A stretch of DNA of 38,498 bases from Paulinella micropora (lineage: Eukaryota > Cercozoa > Imbricatea > Euglyphida). Position 1 is the first letter of the stretch, and every line of letters starts with the position of its first letter. Both the position numbers and the translations under genes were made by a program. The notes under the pieces were generated by a model that worked only from the letters and a program-made list of their open reading frames with translations, searched no databases and was not told the origin of the DNA. The stretch covers positions 565,306 to 603,803 of the forward strand of contig BJOX01000035.1 in the NCBI GenBank assembly GCA_009731375.1, in the 5' to 3' direction. Positions 18,782 to 38,498 of this stretch are shown piece after piece.

Positions 18782-19811
18782 ATGGAGGCACAACCTGGGG
18801 CACCGGAGTTCAGAGACGACGAGGACGTGGGATGGACAGGACCGACCATTCGCACGATACCGTTTACACCGGCGAGCCGACGGGAGGACCCAATGCGGTA
18901 CACGGAGGCTAAGGCGGAGGCACTGCCGGCGGCATCGGATCCGACGTGGGCGAGGAATCCACCAACTATGTCGCAGGTCTTCAACGACTTGATGCAACGT
19001 ACTCCGGAGATGGCACCGGAGATATACAGGCAGTTGTCGACGAAAAACTACAAGTTGTGGACAAAAAGGGAGGATGAAGGGGGCATATACAGCGAGGTGG
19101 AACAGTGGCCGACGTGGACGTGGCACAAGGAAAAACCTACATACGGACCGGATGATGATGGTGGACCTGATCCATTTGGCGGAAGCGCTGTACGTAGGGG
19201 TTGGGTTTTACCGGGACAAAGTGAGTAGAACGAAGCTGCCCAATTTCGTGATGAATCGGATGTTGGAGGAGGGGGTATATATATCAAACGGGGACATCAA
19301 GTCGTTGTGTATAGCAGCGGGAGCGCAGAGACGGGAGTTACAACAAGCGGCTGCAAAGATGGCGGATGCGATAACGAGATGGGACGCGGCGTTCTCCAGG
19401 AACCCGGCGGAAGAACTGGCGGATTTGATACAAAATTACCATACGGGTTGGGCACGAAACATTAGAGGGTTGGCGGGAAAGGCGTATGACGCCATGCGGG
19501 AATATATGGCGGGGCCGACTGACGCGGGGGCAAAGATGGAAAAGAGGGATTCATCACTGTACAAGGTGTTGGAAGAGGCAGCGGCGTTGAACGATGCAGC
19601 GACGGATGCGGAAAAGGAGGCAAAACGGAAGGAACTGCGGCCATGGGTCTTTGGTTTGTCCATCCTGAATGGATGTGTGCGGGGTTGGTATACGTGGATC
19701 AGGATTCGGATGGCGGCGACGGAAGCGGAAGCGACAGCAGCGTGCCCGGAAAAGCGGAAGAAAAAGAAGAAGAAGGGAAGGCAGTCGGAGCGAGCGGCGA
19801 GCTCGGATTAA
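18782..19811 (+). pseudogene. Last ORF of LTR element, one apparent frameshift
   Basis: ATG at 18782 follows an acceptor-like atactttag. The first frame runs to 19228 (MEAQPGAPEFRDDEDVGWTG, then a Pro/Trp-rich part). The next frame, overlapping from about 19074-19228, continues with a globular helical region (LIHLAEALYVGVGFY, LPNFVMNRMLEEGVYISNGD, LRPWVFGLSILNGC). It ends in a Lys/Arg-rich tail (EKRKKKKKKGRQSERA) at 19811. Together ~330 residues with a basic C-terminus, gag/nucleocapsid-like in outline only. Programmed frameshifting is possible, but no slippery site was identified. Confidence 0.4.
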
Positions 19812-20110
19812 GAGGAATCGGAATACAGATCGAGGTCAAGCGCAGGGGGTCAAAAGGGGGACATGGACCTTTTTGGGGGGAGAAGGGATGGAGTGATGAA
19901 TGGATAGGGGGTATGTACATCATTCGTGTTATTAGCTCTCAGGTTCGTTCCAAGCATGGCGTTTCAGAGCCGGAGGGGCCTTGGTGGGGGTAGGAAAGGT
20001 CCGGGGGAGCCTTTCCTTGCCTACGTTACCTCTGGGCTGGGCGACCGGGACTTCAGCGCACCGAGAGGGCATTATGAGGCTATTAAAAGCCAGAAGTATC
20101 AGTTCGAGTT

Positions 20111-20432
20111 GAAGTGGGATTCGGCGCGACCGAGACGGGGCGGCTTCTACAAGTGGGATTCGGCGTGACCGAGACGGGGGCGGCTTCTACAAGTGGGATT
20201 CGGCGTGACCGAGACGTCACGGGGGCGGCTTCTACAAGTGGGATTCGGCTTGACCGAGACGGGGGCGGCTTCTACAAGTGGGATTCGGCGTGACCGAGAC
20301 GGGGGCGGCTTCTACAAGTGGGATTCGGCGTGACCGAGACGGGGGCGGCTTCTACAAGTGGGATTCGGCGTGACCGAGACGGAGGCGGCTTTGACAAGTG
20401 GGATTCGGTGTGACCGAGACGGGGGCGGCTTC
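20111..20432 (+). repeat. 40-bp tandem repeat, 8 copies
   Basis: Unit ggcggcttctacaagtggga + ttcggcgtgaccgagacggg, nearly identical in all copies; one unit has a small insertion (gtcac). Because 40 is not a multiple of 3, the repeat rotates through all frames and is unlikely to be coding as an array. Confidence 0.9.
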
Positions 20433-20590
20433 ACCACGTTGGAAGCGACGGGACCCGGACGGCGGATGCGTTAGGGCACGAGGAGCAACAACAACATATG
20501 GATATCGATCGAACGACGGCGCGGCTTGGGAAGCAGCGGATCGGCGGATTCAATGGAGTCGCGGAAGCGGGAAGGGAAGACTCGCCCAAA

Positions 20591-21389
20591 ATAGTATAGA
20601 CCGACACTAGGTCGGGGGGACGTTGAGTGACTAGGGGCCGGTTACAAGGAATGGAGGATAAAGGGCAAGTTGTGGTTTCAACGGAGGGGGGTGCATTTTC
20701 AGGCGTGAGGTGGCGGAAACCGATTCAACAGGCGACGAAGGGTGCAACGGGAAATTAACCAAAATTTTACATAATTGTTTTACGGGTACGGCGTCGACCG
20801 TCACTCAGGTTCGTATTTGCATTTTATCCCGAGGTTGGTCGGCGGGGGCGCAAGTTCGACTCCTCGCGCGCATACTGGCGAGCGCGCTCGAGGGGGAGAA
20901 GGGATTATGCCGGCCCACCCGGTATATAATGGCAATATTGATCGTTCCGGTCTGTCGGTTAATCCTTGGTCTGGAGATTACGGAGTCCCTTCTTTAGGTA
21001 TTCCTCAGTCTTCATATCGTTAGTAACAGTTATCTGTTTATTAAACATCCTACTATCGTAACAGAAAGAAAGGCAAGTGAAACCGGCCCGGGTGATACAA
21101 TTTTAAGACATCCGCCCGCCGACTCATCACTGAGCAGGTATAATACTATTGGACGGTAATTGATTTGAAAACAGTTTTGAATAATTTGCATCAAGTTCAG
21201 CTTACGAAAATCAAATCTGCAGTCCAACGCCGGCGGCCCGTTCACATTAATTTGTGTCCATGAACCGCATTGTGCAGTCGCGAGTCAGACTACAAGTATT
21301 GTAGTTTGGTCGCTCAGTCATGCATTGAATCAAACAGACTGCCACTCAGTGTCCAGAACAAAATGAAAAGTGTGTTAGTATAAGCGAGC

Positions 21390-21444
<55 letters not shown>

Positions 21445-22035
21445 GAAGTCGAACTTATTAATACATCGCCGCCGACCAACCTCGGGATAGAATGCAAATA
21501 CGAACCTGAGTGACGGTCGTCGCCGTACTCGTATTAATGTATTAATATTAAAAAATATTTCAAGTTGGGCCATTCGCCAACACTTCGACCCGCCCCCACA
21601 GTCGCCTGATAGTACAGTTACCAGCCTGAGTTATTATGAAGTGGTAAGTGTTCTCGAGAAATACAAGTTCCCGCACCTGACTAAAACCTTTGCTCATCAC
21701 CTGGACGGTACGCCATATTACTCGAACCCACTTAGCACTTCCCCATCTCCAAGTAAAGCAGTTACACCTGACCGTTACTCACTGTTACTCAGCAGAATAA
21801 AATACTTACCACTTCCCCGATTTCCCCCAGAGCCGTTACCCATATTACCGTTACCACATGTTACAAGAATAAAATATTTACCACTTCCCCGATTTCCACC
21901 AGAGCCGTTACTCATACTACCGCTAACTCATGTTACCAGAATAAAATACTTACCACTTCAAAAGTTCCCCGATTTCCCCCAAAGCCGGCATCTAGTCATT
22001 CATCGTCCCCCCGACCTAGTGTCGATCTATACTAT
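20591..22035. repeat. Long inverted repeat around the right terminal repeat
   Basis: 20591-20634 pairs with 21992-22035, and 20786-20865 pairs with 21443-21529, in mirrored order. The right arm therefore looks like an inverted copy of the 3' internal region of the LTR element, without its LTR. The right arm is longer because it holds three copies of a ~65-bp repeat (aataaaatacttaccacttc) at ~21795-21965. A (GA)n tract (21395-21441) adjoins the right arm. Confidence 0.75.
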
Positions 22036-22852
22036 CAGGTGAGTTGTATGTCGATGACCCCTCCCCGTCGTCGGTCGCACTCGCCCCGATCGATCCGTGC
22101 CTCTTCCTGATCAATCCGCCACTCGCCCCCCGAATGCTCCGGATATCATAAATATATCGCTCTTGAGAATTGTGACTCGAACACAAGTACATAGAAATTC
22201 TCAGAGTCTGACCTGGACACTAACCTCGTGAGTCGACAGACCTGGGGCACTCCCTTCAGAGAGTACAGACCCGCCAATTTTTTTTTAGTTTTTAACCATC
22301 CTTACGGGAAGCGCTTGAAAATTTTATTTTTGCATTATTTTCATAGTTAATCATCATCTGAAATCTGACTCTTAATTCAAAGTCGATCGCTGAGTTTGAC
22401 ACTTGAATGTACCCAGTAATACAGCAGTGTTATCAACACGGAGCCTATCATGTCACTCTTGCTAGCGGCGTGCAAGTGGCAACAAAAAAAAACTAGTTTA
22501 AAATTGTCGGTTTTCGTTGACAGGGAATTTCAGTTTTCCTTGGAAATTTGAATTATTTAAATCAACTGCGAGAGTATATGCGTCCGCAAAATGACGTAAA
22601 CTTTATCGAAATATTACAGTCACTTAAATTTGAACATTGGATTTTGTCGCAAAAACGAAAAAGTGATCCAAAAAAAAAAAAAAATTGTTGCCACTTTAAA
22701 ATTACTACCAATTTTTTAGTATACGTAACGGCCACCGCGGCGGCCGGGTGGCAAAACACTGAATGTATGTATGTATGTATGTATGAACTTTCGTTCCGTG
22801 GAAAAGTACAAAACAAGTCATTTTGGTGACTCAACTTGAAGGGAGAACAAAG
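22036..22852. other. Unassigned AT-rich intergenic sequence
   Basis: No gene, RNA or clear element recognised. It contains a gtggcaaca/tgttgccac inverted pair (~22469 and ~22685) and a short (TATG)n. It lies just downstream of the FkbM-like gene's stop codon and so includes its 3' UTR. Confidence 0.5.
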
Positions 22853-33628
<10,776 letters not shown>

Positions 33629-33698
33629 CTGTGTATGTATATTTTTATCTATATGTATATGTATATGTATATTTTTATGTATATGCATATGTATATGC

Positions 33699-33733
<35 letters not shown>

Positions 33734-33735
<2 letters not shown>

Positions 33736-33769
33736 CAAGTGCGAAGGGGTAGCAGTGAAGAGAATGACC

Positions 33770-33849
<80 letters not shown>

Positions 33850-33980
33850 CATATGTATATGTATATGTATATGTACATGTGCGAAGGGGTAGCAGTGAAG
33901 AGAATGACCTGTATATGTATATGTATATGTATAGGTATATGTATATGTCTATGTATATGTATATGTATATGTAAATGTAA

Positions 33981-34021
<41 letters not shown>

Positions 34022-34055
34022 CAAGTGCGAAGGGGTAGCAGTGAAGAGAATGACC

Positions 34056-34089
<34 letters not shown>

Positions 34090-34157
34090 CATGTATATGT
34101 ATATGTACAAGTGCGAAGGGGTAGCAGTGAAGAGAATGACCTGTACATGCATATTTT

Positions 34158-34235
<78 letters not shown>

Positions 34236-34267
34236 CAACTGGGAAGGTAGCAGTGAAGAGAATGACC

Positions 34268-34343
<76 letters not shown>

Positions 34344-34377
34344 CAACTGGGAAGGGGTAGCAGTGAAGAGAATGACC

Positions 34378-34411
<34 letters not shown>

Positions 34412-34412
34412 C

Positions 34413-34477
<65 letters not shown>

Positions 34478-34513
34478 CAAGTGCGAAGGGGTAGCAGTGA
34501 AGAGAATGACCTA
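33734..34513 (-). repeat. Seven upstream copies of the ALG exon, acceptor side
   Basis: Blocks at ~33734, 33871, 34020, 34105, 34231, 34341 and 34474 carry gcgaaggggtagcagtgaag-agaatgacct. On the minus strand each is the acceptor plus the first ~33 nt of the 33581-33628 exon, then (TATATG)n. The seven are more alike to each other than to the intact exon. Confidence 0.9.
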
Positions 34514-34516
34514 CAA

Positions 34517-34518
34517 AC

Positions 34519-34580
<62 letters not shown>
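34517..34580. repeat. (ATCT)n
   Basis: Pure tetranucleotide array at the left border of the GC-rich island. The same repeat resumes at 35459. Confidence 0.95.
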
Positions 34581-35458
34581 GTCCTGGGCATGACGGTAAA
34601 CTGCATCCCGGAGTTGGACTCGACCCACTGGCACCTACAGCCTGGGGGTCGATCTATCTATCTCCTTCAGCCCTTCACCAGCTGTTTGTGCAGTCGCAGC
34701 TGGTGCAGCGTGACTGGCCAGGGCTGATGACTACCCTTCATCGGCCCTCGATACACTCTCAAACTGTTCGGGAAGCCCCAAGAGCCTTCGATACCGCGGC
34801 CTGCGGGAAACCGCAAGGTGCAGCAGGCGAGGTAACGCTCGTCGGATGGTAAAAACTCGAAGGATATGGCCACGCAGGGAATAATGGGTAACCCGCAGCC
34901 AAGTCCCTTCTTGTCAGGCCAACCCCGCGCATGGCTCCTACTCGGTACGACTACCTCTGATTGGCTGCCTTGGACTGACTTGGTGTTCCGACGTGAGTTT
35001 AGTGACCAGTGGATATGGCAAATGGCCACTACTCTCGACGTCGGCCCACTTATGTCACCGCTGCAGCTGGCCCGGTAGTCCTCCGTCGCCACTACCCAGT
35101 GGTGTCCTGACACATGGGAAAGGTTCAGAGACTAGACGGGAGTGGGATCTTCCTGTGTGCGGGTAGGCACATAAGCAGGGAGATCTTAAGGTATAGTCCG
35201 GCCGCCGCGAAAGTGGTCGCGTTGGATGAAGCTCGAGGGTTGGTGTACCCCTCGGGCCCGAGCCTTGGCGGGCCACGTGATCACGGACACGTGTCTGGGT
35301 TGGTTCTACGGCCCTCTAGCCAGGGAGGGTTGTAGAACCTTCAGACTGCATACATTCTAAGCTTAGTGCTTCCTCCCAGCCCGCTACCCAGCCTCCGTCT
35401 GGAGGCGGGGTGGAATGGATGCCTATGTCTTCGGATATGCAGAGCTGATAGACCAAAC
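34581..35458. mobile_element. GC-rich unique island inside (ATCT)n, candidate retroposon
   Basis: About 875 bp of balanced-composition sequence interrupts an (ATCT)n array. It holds a hairpin (ggttctacggccctc/gggagggttgtagaacc, 35301-35338) and several short open frames, none recognisable. Its right end, gctgatagaccaaacat followed by (ATCT)n, resembles the way the LINE and SINE end in (TAT)n. It could be the 3' part of another microsatellite-tailed element. Confidence 0.35.
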
Positions 35459-35459
35459 A

Positions 35460-35524
<65 letters not shown>

Positions 35525-35529
35525 GTCTA

Positions 35530-35606
<77 letters not shown>

Positions 35607-35701
35607 GGTTTGTTTGAGGTACGACTGCAGTGTGAAGTATGTATGTATGTATGTATGTATGTATATATATATATATATATGTATCTATGTATGTATGTAT
35701 G

Positions 35702-35755
<54 letters not shown>

Positions 35756-35808
35756 CATGTACATGTACATGTACATGTTCATGTACATGTATATGTATAT
35801 GCATATGC

Positions 35809-35885
<77 letters not shown>

Positions 35886-35917
35886 CATATGCATATGTAT
35901 ATGTATATGTATATGAA

Positions 35918-35995
<78 letters not shown>

Positions 35996-36006
35996 GTATA
36001 TGTATG

Positions 36007-36065
<59 letters not shown>

Positions 36066-36338
36066 GTGTATATGTATATGTTCATGTTCATGTTTATGTT
36101 TATGTTTATGTATATGTATATGTATATGTACATGTACATGTACATGTACATGTACATGTACATGTGCCATGTACATGTGCCATGTACATGTACATGTACA
36201 TGTACATGTACATGTAAACATGTATATGTAAACATGTATATGTATATGTAAACATGTATATGTATATGTATATATGTATTTGTATATATGTATATGTATA
36301 TGTATATATGTTTTTGTATATGTATATGTATATATACA

Positions 36339-36405
<67 letters not shown>

Positions 36406-36441
36406 GTATGTATTTGTATATGTATATGTTTATGTTTTTGC

Positions 36442-36505
<64 letters not shown>

Positions 36506-36696
36506 ACATATGCATATGCATATGTATATGAATATGTATGTATATGTATATGTATATGTAATATGTATATGTATATGTATATGGATGAATATATATATAT
36601 ATATATATATATTTTAATATTTATATATATATATGTATATGTATATGTATATATATATGTATATGTATATGAATATATATATGTATATGTTTATGA

Positions 36697-36756
<60 letters not shown>

Positions 36757-36777
36757 TTTTGTATATATGTTTTTGTA

Positions 36778-36824
<47 letters not shown>

Positions 36825-36829
36825 ATACA

Positions 36830-36890
<61 letters not shown>

Positions 36891-36891
36891 G

Positions 36892-36925
<34 letters not shown>

Positions 36926-36931
36926 CATATG

Positions 36932-36967
<36 letters not shown>

Positions 36968-37004
36968 CATATGTATATGCATATGTATATGCATATGTAT
37001 ATGC

Positions 37005-37078
<74 letters not shown>

Positions 37079-37123
37079 GTGTATATGTGTTTGTGTATGT
37101 GTATGTACATGTATATGTATATG

Positions 37124-37181
<58 letters not shown>

Positions 37182-37200
37182 GTATGTGTATGTGTATGTG

Positions 37201-37261
<61 letters not shown>

Positions 37262-37262
37262 G

Positions 37263-37293
<31 letters not shown>

Positions 37294-37449
37294 ATATATG
37301 TGTATATGTATATGTGTATATGTATGTGTATATGTTTTTGTATGTGTATATGTATATGTACATACATATGTATATGTATATGTATATGTATAGCATATGT
37401 ATATGTATGTATATGTATATGTATATGTATGTGTATATGTATATGTATG

Positions 37450-37494
<45 letters not shown>

Positions 37495-37495
37495 C

Positions 37496-37528
<33 letters not shown>

Positions 37529-37666
37529 ATATTATATATATATATGTATATGTGTATGTATATGTATATGTATCTGTGTATGTATATGTATATGTATATG
37601 TATATGCATATGTATGTATATATATATACATATATATACATATATATACATATATATACATATATA

Positions 37667-37722
<56 letters not shown>

Positions 37723-37729
37723 AATGTAA

Positions 37730-37783
<54 letters not shown>

Positions 37784-37790
37784 GTGTATT

Positions 37791-37822
<32 letters not shown>

Positions 37823-37841
37823 CATATGCATATGCATATGC

Positions 37842-37886
<45 letters not shown>

Positions 37887-38097
37887 AGTATAAGTATATG
37901 TATATGTATATGGATATGTATATGTATATGTATATGTATATTTATATTTATATGTATATTTATATTTATATATGTATGTATATGTATGTGTATGTCCATA
38001 TGTGTATATATGCTGCAGTGTGGAGTATGTATATGTTTTATTTATGTATGTATGTATGTATACATATATATATATATTTATATATTTATATATTATA

Positions 38098-38112
<15 letters not shown>
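35459..38112. repeat. (ATCT)n followed by 2.3 kb of (TATATG)n
   Basis: ATCT/CTGT to 35605, a short cassette (ctgcagtgtgaagtatg, 35630), then TATATG-type hexamers with TACATG and TATGTT variants to ~38000, and a second copy of the cassette (ctgcagtgtggagtatg, 38012). All long frames here are repeat artefacts. Confidence 0.95.
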
Positions 38113-38131
<19 letters not shown>

Positions 38132-38312
38132 ATGTGTGTGTGTGTATGTGTGTGTGTGTGTGTATGTATGTGTGTGTGTGTGTATGTGTGTGTGTGTGTG
38201 TGTGTTTGTGTATGTGTGTGTGTGTGTATGTGTGTGTGTATGTATGTGTGTATGTATGTGTGTGTGTGTGTATGTGTGTGTGTGTGTATGTGTGTGTGTG
38301 TGTATGTGTGTG
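38113..38312. repeat. (GT)n/(GTAT)n
   Basis: About 200 bp of GT-rich repeat. Confidence 0.95.
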
Positions 38313-38359
38313 TTTACCTACATCCTAGTTAGGAGAAGATTGGATGAACAGGCTCAAAA

Positions 38360-38498
38360 GAGAGGAGAGCAGAGGAGAGAGGAGAGAGGAGAGAAGGGAT
38401 AAGAAGAGAATTGAAAGGAAAGAAGAGAGGAGAGAGGAGAGGAGAGAGGAGAGAGGAGGGAGGAGAGAGGAGAGGAGAGAGGAGAGGAGAGAGGAGAG
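38360..38498. repeat. Purine-only (GGAGA)n-type tract
   Basis: GGAGA/GAGAG units run to the window end and are almost entirely purine on the plus strand. On the minus strand it would be a long polypyrimidine tract running into ttttgag at ~38350. Confidence 0.9.

Larger units (their letters stand above)
14514..21063 (+). mobile_element. LTR-flanked element without recognisable RT (LARD-like)
   Basis: Direct terminal repeats (14514-14713 and 20906-21063) share tatgccggcccacccggtat, aatggcaata, gatcgttccggtctgtcg, ttaacagttatctgtttatt and ctactatcgtaaca in order. A purine tract gagggggagaaggga (20890-20904) precedes the right copy, as a polypurine tract should. The tetranucleotide gaaa flanks both outer ends (14510-14513, 21064-21067), a possible target duplication. 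The ~6.2 kb interior has no YxDD, integrase or protease motif I can find, but several Glu/Lys/Arg-rich reading frames on the + strand. It is best described as a non-autonomous LTR-type element; an unknown element class is the alternative. Confidence 0.6.

Noticed and set aside
14516-21063. Retrotransposon of the Ty1/copia or Ty3 type with pol
   Set aside because: No YxDD, integrase zinc finger or protease motif was found in any frame of the interior.
34590-34640. Pol III B-box on the minus strand (gggtcgagtcc)
   Set aside because: No A-box at suitable spacing upstream and no tRNA-like fold.
38113-38312. Telomeric or subtelomeric repeat
   Set aside because: The sequence is (GT)n/(GTAT)n with no TTAGGG, TTTAGGG or similar unit.
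38313-38356. Upstream FkbM exon on the minus strand reading FEPVHPIFS before a gtaaac donor
   Set aside because: The FEP match is tempting, but a TAA follows at once, the phase does not fit the next exon, and ttttgag looks like the end of a polypyrimidine tract. Left as unproven.

Overview
The window is nuclear DNA of an intron-rich eukaryote, most likely an alga or other protist. It has spliced genes with GT-AG introns, non-LTR and LTR-type retroelements, and extreme amounts of simple repeat. The species cannot be fixed from the sequence; brown-alga-like is only a guess. There is no sign of a prokaryotic or viral genome. Six N runs (the largest 29517-30493, plus 585-594, 1469-1478, 9302-9376, 9500-9640 and 25091-25100) are assembly gaps.

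Region 1 (1-10010) is a nest of retroelements embedded in (TAT)n arrays. The centrepiece is a LINE (about 2283-9160) with a doubled 5' untranslated region. Its long reading frame holds an RRM-like N-terminus, an AP-type endonuclease and a reverse transcriptase, and a single-base frameshift near 6681 breaks it. Around it lie at least four copies of a tRNA-headed SINE. The last ~48 nt of the SINE match the LINE 3' end in motif order and spacing, and both end in (TAT)n, so the two look like a parasite/host pair that lives in (TAT)n microsatellites.

Region 2 (10063-13051, + strand) holds the last six exons of a non-canonical poly(A) polymerase/terminal uridylyltransferase: the linker, the PAP-associated domain and a Gly-rich tail ending in TGA. 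Just downstream are a degenerate 5S rRNA-like fragment and an orphan exon resembling the NOP2/NSUN rRNA methyltransferases.

Region 3 (14514-21063) is a ~6.5 kb element bounded by 160-200 bp direct terminal repeats, with a polypurine tract before the right repeat. It has no recognisable reverse transcriptase or integrase. Inside are several broken, charged coiled-coil-like reading frames, one locally inverted coding segment and a 40-bp tandem array. An inverted copy of its 3' part follows (21443-22035).

Region 4 (22853-33628, - strand) is an FkbM-family methyltransferase gene. Six exons join with consistent phase except at one junction next to the large gap. Its introns are almost pure tetra- and hexanucleotide repeat.

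Region 5 (34514-38498) is a GC-rich island inside (ATCT)n, then 2.4 kb of (TATATG)n, (GT)n and a (GGAGA)n-type purine tract.

The main observation concerns the two spliced genes, which lie on opposite strands. Many exons are flanked by partial tandem copies of themselves: acceptor-side halves (acceptor plus first part of the exon) lie upstream and donor-side halves (last part of the exon plus donor) lie downstream, each separated by microsatellite. The intact exon is always the central copy. I count more than twenty such copies.
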